Origin: Odiellus spinosus
Taxonomy: Eukaryota; Arthropoda; Arachnida; Opiliones; Phalangiidae
Direction: 5' to 3'
Length of the DNA: 64,000 nt
Assembly: GCA_963920705.1 (NCBI GenBank)
Contig: OY987237.1
Location: 16,212,601-16,276,600 of the forward strand
Under the pieces are notes generated by a model that did not search any database, had not been told where the DNA came from, and saw only the letters and a program-made list of their open reading frames with translations. Within the stretch, counting starts at the first letter, position 1, and each line of letters opens with the position of its first letter. Below, piece after piece: positions 49,832-60,161 of this stretch. The position numbers and the translations under genes were made by a program.

Positions 49832-51891
49832 ATGGAGTTAAACAGCCCTTCATCATTCGGAATCAATCTTGGCACTCCATTGTCCGTCAATCAACCCGAT
49901 CCATTTGAAGCCGAACATATCCAACAACTTCAGCGATCTATGATACCCCCATCTCCATTACCACCTTCTCAACAACCTGAAACGCCTCAACCTCAACCTC
50001 AAACAAGAAATGCCAGTGTAATACAACCTCACACGCCAGCCGCTGGAAGCCAAACTCCTCAAAGTTTGATGCAACCCCAGACACCGGTAAGTCTCTTAAA
50101 AACCGTGAAAGACGCAGTAATTGCAGCCGAGAGTTATAAATTTTAAAATTTGTCCCTAATTAGCTTACCCTTAATTTCAATACTCGAATTGGATGCGATA
50201 ATATTTACACAGACATTTTTAGATTGTTCTAAATTTGAACTACTGTACTTTGTTTATATTCGTAGCTCTCCTCGGGGGGAGTTCATCCGAGCACTCCGAA
50301 GGACACGAGCATGCAATATCCAGCCACTCCTGGACCACCTATGACCCCTATGAATCCGACTACGCCATCTTCGGCTGATCCGGGGATTGTACCCCAATTA
50401 CAGTGCGTTATAAACAATCCAATGACAACCCATTTGCCTATTCTATGAGTCTATCCCTCTAATTTTAAATTTCCAGGAATATCGTTTCCACGGTGAATCT
50501 AGGCTGCAAATTAGACTTAAAAAAAATTGCCCTACAAGCGAGAAACGCTGAATATAACCCAAAACGTTTCGCGGCTGTCATAATGAGGATACGAGAACCC
50601 AGAACTACAGCTTTAATCTTTAGCTCTGGTAAAATGGTTTGCACTGGAGCCAAGAGGTAATTACGATAGTTTCTACATCCCATATTTCATACATCTACCA
50701 GATGTTCTAACTTAATTGACATTATAGCGAGGAGCAGAGCAGACTAGCGGCGCGCAAGTACGCGAGAATAGTACAAAAACTAGGATTTCAAGTATAATTT
50801 TTTATGGTATATTTTAAAGGGACCAGGAAACTTGTTATCAAAATGTCTAATTCTTGATTTAGTAGCACCTGGCCAAATATAAGTATTTACCCAGCTCAAA
50901 ATCAATAAACATAAATCTCTAAATGTTTAAATTTTAAAACAATTCAATGGCCAATCACTATTAAAACCGCTCTCTCCATAAAACACTAACCTCCAAGGTT
51001 CTTTTTTTTTCCAACAGAATTAGTCCCGAATTAGGCTTAGCGTAAACTCAACCTAAAGAGCTTTCCCGAGTGTAAAAGTGAGTTATTTCATCAGCCCTAG
51101 CTAGAATTAGGTCATTTTCACTTCCGTAAGGCCTTATATTTTAGTTTATTTTTTATTTATAATTCTATATCTTGAAAAGAACTGATGTTTCATCCATCAA
51201 TTACGTCCCTAACAGTCTAAAAACTCCAACCTCGGTTTCCTTGTCCCTTTAAGGCAGTATTTAAGATTTGGTACAAAAGTTTATTCTCTGTTTAGGCAAA
51301 ATTTTTAGATTTCAAGATACAAAACATGGTTGGAAGTTGCGACGTGAAATTTCCAATTCGACTAGAAGGTTTAGTTCTCACTCACAGTCAGTTTTCGAGG
51401 TAAAAAAGTTTAAAATTCTTTAGATCCATTTCAATCTTAGAAGAGGCTTTTTTAATCATTGAAATTGGCTCTTATTATTATGTTTAATCGTGATGAGTAA
51501 TTGGTTGGTTTTGGTTTTATAAAATAGCTACGAACCTGAACTTTTTCCTGGACTTATTTACCGTATGGTGAAACCGAGGATTGTTCTGTTAATATTTGTG
51601 TCCGGAAAAGTTGTTTTAACGGGTAATTATATAGAGATATTTCAATTTTTGGCCTAAAAGCTTATTTTAGAAGCGCGTATTATCTCTTAGGACTTTTATC
51701 TTTTTTTGTTTTTTGCTTTTTGCAAATGTTTGATCACTTCGTAGCTCGTGATTATTTCTGAGAACTAACGCTCGAACCAAATTGTTAATAATTCAATGTT
51801 TTCGTTTTGAATAGGCGCCAAGGTCAGAGGTGAAATTTACGAAGCTTTTGATAGCATCTATCCAATCTTAAAAGGATTTCGAAAACAGTGA
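49832..51891 (+). CDS. TBP: TATA-box-binding protein
   Basis: This is the DNA-binding subunit of TFIID, also used by Pol I and Pol III factors. Exons are 49832-50086, 50266-50402, 50477-50656, 50728-50791, 51296-51399, 51528-51622 and 51815-51891, totalling 912 nt or 303 residues. The N-terminal region (1 to about 125) is Pro/Gln/Thr-rich ([24 protein letters not shown]) without a long polyglutamine tract. The saddle-shaped core of two repeats is near-identical to other animals: [40 protein letters not shown], then the second repeat with [13 protein letters not shown] and [18 protein letters not shown]. It ends [10 protein letters not shown]. Introns are GT-AG; intron 4 hosts a TTAAAGGGAC element. 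Confidence 0.97.
50814..51252. mobile_element. TTAAAGGGAC-ended element in TBP intron 4
   Basis: The ends TTAAAGGGACCAGGAAAC and GTTTCCTTGTCCCTTTAA are inverted with one mismatch. The body of about 400 bp has no coding sequence. Solo ends of the same kind occur at 30281, 32751 and 37421. Confidence 0.8.
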
Positions 51892-52134
51892 AACAAACTC
51901 TATCGGTATTTTATTTGTTCTTAATTTTCCTAAAGACTTTTTACCCGAAAAAAGTCATCGATCGAACTTCTTTCGATTGGCATTTGGGTGAAAAAAAGGT
52001 CAATCATTAGTGTGTACATAATTATATTTCATTTAAATCATTTTTCATTATGTCACGGTAAAAAAAAAGTTACTTCTAAGGAGATTTTTGTATAAAACTA
52101 CATTTTAGGCTGAGAAGATAAAATGCCGGTTAAA
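51892..52134. other. TBP 3' flank
   Basis: AT-rich sequence, presumably TBP 3' UTR and flank; no further feature. Confidence 0.4.
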
Positions 52135-52760
52135 ATATAGTACTATGTAGTTTCTTCATATAGTCTTCTATATTATATAGTTCTATATACTTTCTTCATA
52201 TAGTCTTCTATATTATATAGTTCTATATACTTTCTTCATATAGTCTTCTATATTATATAGTACTATGTAGTTTCTTCATATAGTCTATATTATATAGTAC
52301 TATATACTTTCTTCATATAGTCATATTTTATAGTACTATATAGTCTTCTATATTTTATAGTATATATACTTTCTTCATATAGTACTATATAGTCTTCTAT
52401 ATTTTATAGTATATACTTTCTTCATATAGTACTATATAGTCTTCTATATTTTATAGTATAGACTTTCTTCATATAGTACTCTATAGTCTTCTATATTTTA
52501 TAGTATATACTTTCTTCATATAGTACTATATAGTCTTCTATATTTTATAGTATATACTTTCTTCATATAGTACTATATAGTCTTCTATATTTTATAGTAT
52601 AGACTTTCTTCATATAGTACTATATAGTCTTCTATATTTTATAGTATATACTTTCTTCATATAGTACTATATAGTCTTCTATATTTTATAGTACTATATA
52701 CTTTTTTCATTTAGTCTTCTAGATTATATAGTACCATATATATTCTTCATGGTCTTGAAT
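52135..52760. repeat. AT-rich minisatellite, mostly 47-bp units
   Basis: Units carry ACTTTCTTCATATAGTACTA and TATAGTCTTCTATATTTTA. The TTCTTCATAT word recurs every 47 bp at 52371, 52418, 52465, 52512 and 52559. The left third uses related but differently spaced units. Weak array-like sequence reappears beyond 53548, on the far side of the foldback insertion. Confidence 0.92.
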
Positions 52761-52969
52761 AATATATGGTACTATAGAGTTTTTGCTGATGGGCGTGTTC
52801 ATCCCCTATCTTTTCGCGGGAGGAAAAAATTCTCTACAAGGCTTAAAGCTAGAAAAGGTGAGAAACGTCACGAAAGTCACCTTTATCCCATTGGTTGGGA
52901 GATAATGGCGACCCCGAGTCGACAATTTCCAGTAAAAAGTCTATATACCTTCATAGTCTTCTATATTAT

Positions 52970-53547
52970 ACAGGGTGTTTCGAAAATGGTGGTAGGACCG
53001 AGCTCCAGTGGGTTCTATGGGTCATTTTAAGACGAAAATGTTCTATGACGTTTTGTCGTACGGGGCGCCGTTAAAGAGTTACGAAATGATTCATTTACGG
53101 ATGACCCCTTATCGTACAATAATAAACGTATACTCAATGCTAAAATAAGCTTAATTTTATTTAAGCTTATTTGATCATTGAGTATGGCTGGTTTCAGTCC
53201 TGGTTTCAGTCCTGCTTTCAGTCCTGCTTTCAGTCCTGGTTTCAGTCCTGGTTTCAGTCCTCGTTTTAAAAAAACCAGCCATACTGAAAGCAGGACTGAA
53301 AGCAGGACTGAAAGCAGGACTCAAACCAGCCATACTCAATGATCAAATAAGCTTAAATAAAATTAAGCTTATTTTAGCATTGAGTATACGTTTATTATTG
53401 TACGATAAGGGGTCATCCGTAAATGAATCATTTCGTAACTCTTTAACGGCGCCCCGTACGACAAAACGTCATAGAACATTTTCGTCTTAAAATGACCCAT
53501 AGAACCCACTGGAGCTCGGTCCTACCACCATTTTCTAAACACCCTGT
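52970..53547. mobile_element. 578-bp foldback element inserted in the minisatellite flank
   Basis: The ends ACAGGGTGTTT and AAACACCCTGT are inverted. The arms of about 215 bp match almost perfectly (for example GACCGAGCTCCAGTGGG against CCCACTGGAGCTCGGTC). The centre holds about six copies of a 12-bp word TTTCAGTCCTGG and, after a T4A7 spacer, about three to four inverted copies. TA dinucleotides flank both ends, consistent with a TA target duplication (mariner-like, inferred). No transposase is encoded. Confidence 0.88.
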
Positions 53548-53891
53548 ATAGTACTATTAACATCCTTCGTATAGTCTTCTATATTATATACGTTCTTAAT
53601 ATAGGAATCTATAATAGTCTTCTATAGAGTTTTGTTTTGGAAAAGTAGATTTAATTCAAAATTAAAGGACTTTAAAGGATATTGTCATGAAATACGGGAT
53701 AATATTAGCCATGTTTGAAAATATAGGATTTCATAAAAAGAAAATGCAAAGGTATAACGAAACATATTTTAATTCACCCAAAAAAAAAATATTTTGCGCG
53801 TGAAGCTTGCAAAATTTAAAACCTTTATAATACAATAGTGATCTGTGATATAAATAGGGTAAAATTTGGAATACTAGTATACATCGTAGTC
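53548..53891. other. Residual minisatellite and PREB 3' region
   Basis: 53548-53640 has TATAGTCTTCTATATTATA words, the continuation of the 52.1-52.8 kb array. The rest is AT-rich and presumably PREB 3' UTR. Confidence 0.5.
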
Positions 53892-56782
53892 TTATAAATT
53901 TAAAAAATCTAACAGGACATAAATTAACAAAAGAAATATCACGAAAAAGACTACTATACCAACCAGACCAGTCGTTCCTATAAGAAAGAAAACATATTCT
54001 TTAATTAGAACGTTCAATTATTGGCTCAATAATAAGTAACGCAATAAGTATGACAATACCCGTTGTGTCAACACTAATTTTTAATTAGGCTTAAGTGTTA
54101 CTGTAGTCGCAAACCAGAAATCATAAGCACATTTCAGCTCCAGCATTGTCAAAATTGATCTCGCGCCAAGATCGCCTATTTAACTATTCGAAAATTACGC
54201 GTGACGTTAGTTTTAATTTTCATTGCAATGTACTCCAATATAATAACGAAAGAAATTCGGTTTTTTCAATTGGGAAATTTCTGAAGATTAAATTCGTGAG
54301 CTTGCCTAGAGATCAATTTAACAAGGCCCAAACTGAATTGGATTGCGTGTCTACTTTAGTGATATACTTATTGTTACTTATATTCAGTTTAGAAGAAAAT
54401 AGTTCCCAATCGTCAATCCTGTTATTTCTCACGAGTCTTTCGCGTTAGACCTTAATTTGACTATTACGAAATAATTGACGAGAAGATAATATTTTATTAC
54501 AGCGTGATAGATACCTTGCTTGGGAACATGATGAATACTTATATGATTATCAACCGATACGCTTATAAGAGAAACATCCTGGTCTCCAGTTATTCGTTTA
54601 GTCTCATCAGCGGATTTCAGGAATTCGAGACCAGTCACGAAAAAACTGTGAGCGTTCGGTAAGTGATACAATCTCTTTAGGCTGAAGGCTATGTAGATAT
54701 CTACAGTACCGTTCAAAGTACCTAGTCCGAGAAATCTGCCATCATCGCTGAAATAAAAAATCCCAATCAATTACTAAGGTAGATAAGGGGAAGTTGCGAA
54801 CGAGCCATAGACTTAAATGCGAGTACGTTTGATCTATGGTCCCTTTACTTCTTTATTATTGTAATTCACCTGACGGTTAAAGCGGAAAGCATATCAGTTC
54901 CAGTTGAAACCATGTTTTCAACCACGTATTTCTGCGTGTCCCATTTCAAAATGTAACAAGGTAGCAAGGGTTTCTTTCGAATCTTAGGTATCAAAGTGGT
55001 GAACAAGCGATAGTTGTTTTTATCGTTTTCAACAATGCCATACCTTATAGAGAAAGGAATTATTTTGCAAAATCTGACCAGTCAAGTCTGAATCTGTCAA
55101 AATGTAGTCTTACCTACAACCCCGGAAATTATACTTCTCGTCATTGTTGGGCAAAGTATATTGCAGCTCGCAATTCTTTCGACCGTCTAATAAATTCCAA
55201 ATGTACGCGTGTCCGTCGCGTGAGCAGCTGGCAATCTAAATAAGCGCTTTTGGTGAATGGGCAATGTAAAACAAGAAGTTTAAGAGTATTGGTTGAGTTA
55301 TAGAACAAGCATTTTTCCAGTGATTCATCAAGGTTTTCATCTCTTACACCAAGATACAATTTCCTGACCCTTGTGGGCAATTTTTTTATTCAATTCCCTG
55401 AGCTTATGGCCCAAATTTTCTCTCTCTCATTTCAACAGCCAGTTTATCAGGGGATTTCACGGTAGAGATACCCTTTCGCTATAATCTTCCCAATACTCCG
55501 TGATAAAATAGGTTTTTACTTTATTTCCAGATGGACTAATGTCTAGGTCATCTACTTCATTTTCATGAGCGTTTATTTCGTATAGTTTTTCAAAGTCTGG
55601 ATACTGGGAATAGAATAAGAAAATGATTTAGACACTTTTTTTATTGTTAACTGAATATTTTCAGATATTAAAGAAAAGCCAGAGTTTTTAAATATAAGAT
55701 GGAAACCTTCCAAGTGCGAATATATCCGTCAGATCCAGCGGTTATCATGACTGAGTTGTCGGAAGTAAAGCGGACTATCTTTTGAAAAGGATCATCATTA
55801 CGATTAAAATCCGTTTGAATCGTATCTATTGGCTGAATATCAAATCCAATTTTAGGAACGTGTACCGTTCCGTTAATCTTGGCCCCATTAGTGCCATTTT
55901 GATGAGAAGATTGGAATGAGTCCGATTGAACGTGATCAGAGTTCTGCTCATTGGATTTGGCTTTAGACCCTCGACGTCTTAAATTTGAATTTTCAGCCTC
56001 ATCATCGGGTCTACTTTTATCTGAAATTAAAATAAGGGGACGCAAATGATAGGAGTTTCACTGATATTTCCAGGTTTGTATGAACCTTGTGGTTGAAAGT
56101 AATTGGCTAATTGATTACTTTACGCAGTAATTGTAATTAGTAATGGATTACTCAGTAATTTTATATCAGTTATCAAGCCTTTCCAAATAATCTCATCTAC
56201 CCAGGACCATACAAAAAGATTGTTTATAGATGTATCAAACTATACCTTGCTCTTTTATATTGGAGAGAGGAAATTCTTCTTCATCCTTTAATATTTTGTA
56301 TTTCATTTGATATATTTGAGAACTTCCACCCATTCCAGCAGCTATCACAAAATGCTTTCCATTGTGAATAACCGAGCAGTTCATAATAACGTGCTTCCCA
56401 GTATCGTAATGCGTAACGGATTTAGCTCGACAAAAGGATCCATCGTGTACTAATTCGTATATTTCCTAGCAAAAATAAAGCAATTAGCAATCACCTAACC
56501 GAAGACATATATCAAACAAGAGTGCAGATTGGCAACTTAGAGAGTTTGCTCGCATGATGATTTGTTTAAAGCACTTTCTATTGTCCCAGTGAACTAATAA
56601 ACTTTGACAGGACTACTACGGTTTGAGAGGAGTAATAATTTACTTACTATAATATTTTTTATCCCCGTATTAGCGGGACCACCTCCACCAGCAACCAAGA
56701 AATGCCTTTCTGATATTACATGAACAGCGTATGGTGGAAAGTTTACTCTTGCCAGCAGCTGCCCATTTCTTCTCGACGGCAT
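53892..56782 (-). CDS. PREB: PREB / SEC12, Sar1 guanine-nucleotide exchange factor
   Basis: This is an ER membrane WD-repeat protein that loads Sar1 with GTP to start COPII assembly. Minus-strand exons: 56648-56782, 56246-56465, 55707-56020, 55520-55603, 55114-55235, 54870-55043, 54515-54747 and 53892-53977; 1368 nt, 455 residues (human about 417). The N-terminal motif GGGGPANTGIKN matches the potassium-binding K loop known in yeast Sec12. WD-type blades are visible, e.g. SDGYIRTWK, ASCSRDGHAYIWNLLDG and SDDGRFLGLGTLNGTVDIY. A low-complexity Ser/Asn/Gln insert occupies about residues 119-175. The last exon encodes a single hydrophobic anchor (about residues 430-450) and stops after DFLNL, giving a tail-anchored-like topology. 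The exon 3 donor is GTTTCC, weak but required by frame. Confidence 0.94.
54299..54357 (+). repeat. Dispersed AGATCAATTT repeat copy (PREB intron 7)
   Basis: AGAGATCAATTTAACAAGGC and GGATTGCGTGTCTACTTTAG match the family at 9380-9610. Confidence 0.65.
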
Positions 56783-57923
56783 TTTTAGAATTTTTTAATT
56801 ACCAAACTTAGTATTTCTTCAGTACCTACGTCTTCTATACACTACAAATCTACTCGTTGTAGATTTTAACGTGCAACAAATACAATTCGATAACGTGGAA
56901 CTTGCGGATTCGTGGAAAAAACGAAGAAGAGGAAGTTCGTACAGAGTACAGATGTGCATTAGTCAGTAATGGACCTACATATTATGCAAAATATATTATG
57001 TTAATTCTGTTTTGGTCTTTACCATTGGGAATATTTTTTACCATGGAGCAATGAAAACAGGAGAGAGTTTTTATGCTGACGATGACGACATAAATAAGGA
57101 CAGGACATTTTCCAAATGTCTCGTAAGTTTTCATTTTCGAGATTCTGGCAGTACTGCGTCGCAGAAGCTTTTGTCGTCTGCTAAGATCTTGATGTCTGTA
57201 ATTCTGAATGTAGCAATGCTAAAACTAAACCTAATTTCGTATCTTTGAAAATTAACTGCGAAATAACGTGAGTTTCGATATTGTTTTTATGATTACTTTA
57301 TTAGTCTGCTCTCGATGATGGGTACCCATAATAAGGTTCACTTTTATTGGATTCCTGGACATTGAGGCTATTGTGGTATTGAGGAGGCATCAAATCCCTA
57401 TATCCTTGCCAGGAGGAGGGCTATGTATGTTCTTTGGACCCTAACCCACTGTCATAGTAAAGAACAAACCAAATATAACTGCGAAGTTTATCCTTGATCC
57501 ATCTTAAAAGAGTGTCACTAGGTCTATCGCATGAAGTTGGTCAGTGGGCTATTAACTGGGCATTATCAACTTAATAATGAACTGTGGTCATTCACCCTTT
57601 ACCGGTGGTGGTGGCTAGCATCTCCTCCTCCTGTCGCATCCTCTATTTAACCTTATACCCCAATCAAATGGTATATGATAAAGATCATACAAATGAACTG
57701 GTTTTCAAGAAAGCGGGCATCGAAAGCACAAGGCGGGCTGCTCTTTAATTGGCAATTAATTCTTACTGAGTTGCAAAACTCGCTTGACAATGAAAATGAA
57801 TCTGCGTGAATCTGCTCTTGTTTAGCTGTCTTAATTTAAATTTCAAGAGAGTCATTTTAGTATTATTTTTCAATCAAATTTAGATTGAAGGTCATTCCCT
57901 TTGACAAAACGTAATCTAGAGAA
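56783..57923. promoter_or_regulatory. Divergent promoter region, PREB (-) / VPS72 (+)
   Basis: 1.14 kb separate the two start codons. Most of the middle is occupied by a retrotransposon remnant (57012-57640), so the functional promoters must be compact and lie close to each gene. Confidence 0.4.
57012..57640 (+). pseudogene. Non-LTR retrotransposon remnant (RNase H region)
   Basis: Translated pieces in shifting frames match the RNase H and C-terminal part of jockey/I/ingi-type elements. There is a frame from 57012 to 57248 whose end resembles the helix region (ASQKLLSSAKI). Near 57340, KVHFYWIPGH is followed by a stop and then GIEEASNPYILAR, corresponding to the family's WxPGHxGIxGNExAD motif with the key residues lost. 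Near 57532, MKLVSGLLTGHYQLNNELW resembles the conserved LLTGH-LN segment. Stops and frame changes show that it is dead. Clade assignment is inferred from memory of motifs. Confidence 0.65.
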
Positions 57924-59676
57924 ATGGCTGCTGAGAGAGAGAAGAGAGTGAAAGCGGGGAATCGCATGTCGCAACTTCTCCAGGAAGAGGAAGAAGATGA
58001 TTTTTACAAAACAACGTACGGTGGATTTAACGAATCAGATGAAGACAATGAATATAACACGGAAGACGAAGGGAGTGACCAAGTGGACTCTGATTTCTCC
58101 ATTGATGAAAATGATGAACCAGTTTCGGCTGATGAAGAAGACGGTGTCAAACGACAAAGACAAGTTAACACCAAGGCTTATAAAGAGCCTAGGCCTAAAA
58201 GAAAAAACACTGATGAGGTTAGTCCTAACAGCTCAAATGTACTAGCCACTTGTCAAGGTTTCTTTCCACCGTAATACCGAAAAAAAGTTAGTCTGACTGG
58301 AAGAGGTCCTCAAGACCATTACTTGACATAAAAAAAGGCTTCCCCAAGACCTCTTATGACTAGATAAGCCACCCAAAAGACTTTCCCAAGACCTCTGAAG
58401 GCTAACTTTTTTTGGTAAGGGCATTATGTAAAATCTAAACAAACCTAGTATAACTTTGCTAATTCATTGCCCACGTGGGATTGAACCCCATTTCTGTCGC
58501 CCATTTGGTGTTTTCTAAGTTAGGCTTAATGCAATTCTATAGACATTTGGGTTTGATATTTTAGTTCCATCGACTTTTTTTGTTCAAACGCAAACATTGT
58601 TGGAAAAAAATGTAGAATTTTTAAAAAATAGACCCGTGGATTTTATTGTTTTAAACCAGATTTTATTGGTTTATACTGGACCTTTTAATTCTATCCTGAT
58701 TTTATTTCAAGCTCTTATTTGTACAGTCCAGAGGTGTATACAAAATTAGCTTTTTATTCTAATACCTATACAGAGGAATTAGGTGCTGAGAAATGATTCT
58801 GAGAAAAATAGTATTAGTAACAGAGCTAATAGCTTTTTAAAGAGTCGACCTAGTCTCATACGTAGGCTGCAATTTTGAACTTTACCCGTTTTTGAACAGG
58901 GTGAAGGTCGGAAGAAAATTCGTACTGAGAGTAATAAAAAAAGCAGTTACGCGACACCAAAAACCTCTTCTTTTCCAAAAGAACGCGCGTCTGTTAGGAA
59001 ATCTACTCAGGCAAAATCGGAGGAAGTTAAACGTCGAATAGAAGAAGAAGCCGAGGAGCAAAAGAAAAAGAAGAAAAAAACTGTCACTCATCACGAGAAT
59101 TTAACTCAAGAGCAATTGCTAGCTGAGGCTCGTAAAACCGAAATCATCAACGCCAAATCGTTAGAATGCTATAAAAGGCTGGAAATGGAACGAAAGAAAA
59201 CTAAATTTGTCAAGAACACGTACGCGGGTCCGATCATCAGATATCATTCGGTGACCATGCCAGTGATAGAAGAGGTACAAAGCGATGACAAATCGTCATT
59301 CAAACAAACCTCGGCCAAATGTTCGAGAAATTTCATTACATTCACGGATGAAAAAGCTATGAAGACATTTTTCCCAAAACAAAAACCGAAACCCGTAACA
59401 AAAACGCCGTGCCCAATCACTCGCTTAAGGGCTAAATACTTTGATCCAGTCACTCAAATTCATTACGCCAATTTGCAAGCGTTTAGAGTATTGCGCGAAG
59501 CTTATTATCAACAATTGGAATTAAAAGGGGACGCCAGGCAACCGGAAGTAGCCGTTTGGCTCGAATGGAGGAAAAAAAATCGACCACCACCGAGACAACA
59601 TAAGTCCAAAATACAACCGGAGCAACGACAAGCCGCGGCCACTCCGTCCGAGCCTGTCCCGACTACTGTAGGGTAA
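57924..59676 (+). CDS. VPS72: VPS72 / YL1, H2A.Z chaperone subunit
   Basis: This is a subunit of the SRCAP (SWR1-type) and TIP60 remodelling complexes that deposits histone H2A.Z. There are two exons: 57924-58217 and 58900-59676, totalling 1071 nt or 356 residues (human about 364). The N-terminus has the YL1 signature AAEREKRVKAGNRMSQLLQE, then FYKTTYGGFNESDEDNEYNT and a long acidic stretch that in the family binds H2A.Z-H2B. A Lys/Glu-rich coiled region follows (RRIEEEAEEQKKKKKK, LTQEQLLAEARKTEIIN). The YL1_C domain TPCPITRLRAKYFDPVTQIH is near residues 258-285. The tail is Pro/Gln-rich. The 682-bp intron contains a short MITE (58268-58421). Confidence 0.95.
58268..58421. mobile_element. 154-bp MITE in the VPS72 intron
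   Basis: The ends ACCGAAAAAAAGTTAGTC and GCTAACTTTTTTTGGTAAGG are inverted. Internal CTTCCCCAAGACCTCTTATG and CTTTCCCAAGACCTCTGAAG are near-repeats. The same ends and the CCCCAAGAC words occur at 62121-63922, so this is a short member of that family. Confidence 0.8.
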
Positions 59677-60161
59677 ATACATTCAATATACAAATGCCTC
59701 TACAAATAATTTTTGTCAATATGTCAAAAGCAATAGTAAAACTTAACCTAATATCATTTTTTATTAATTTAAAATATTATTTCAACTCTTCAAAACTTAG
59801 AGGTGGGTGTGCTAAGCCTTAAGAAGATTATTGAAAGGTGTGAGAAAAACATCGTAACAGAGTGAAACAGAATGGACAATGATATCTTGACTCTGTTTAT
59901 GGCCTCAATCGCTTATTGGATAATATAAGAAGTCTGCTTCAAGCAAGTAGAGTTCAGTTGATTGTTAGTCTCTGGACAGAACGGGCAATTAGTCTCCTAG
60001 AGTAGATCTACACCATTTTTCCCTGACCAATTAAAAACTTTAAACGATATGTTTTTGAACAACTTTTAATTTTTCCAGCCTTTTCAGTATAAAAATGACT
60101 AGCTTTGTACAAAAGATTTTACCGTGTAAACTATATACAATCAAAATTCTATACCAATCTA
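59677..60161. other. Convergent VPS72 / CRLS1 3' region
   Basis: 485 bp between two stop codons on opposite strands; holds both 3' UTRs. No other feature. Confidence 0.45.

Noticed and set aside
50150..50344. Frame crossing TBP intron 1 into exon 2
   Set aside because: The correct exon 2 frame starts at 50266 and continues TBP ([19 protein letters not shown]); the other frame runs through the intron and ends early.
58440..58530. tRNA-like GGTTCAATCCCA on the minus strand
   Set aside because: No acceptor stem, D-arm or anticodon arm can be built around it.
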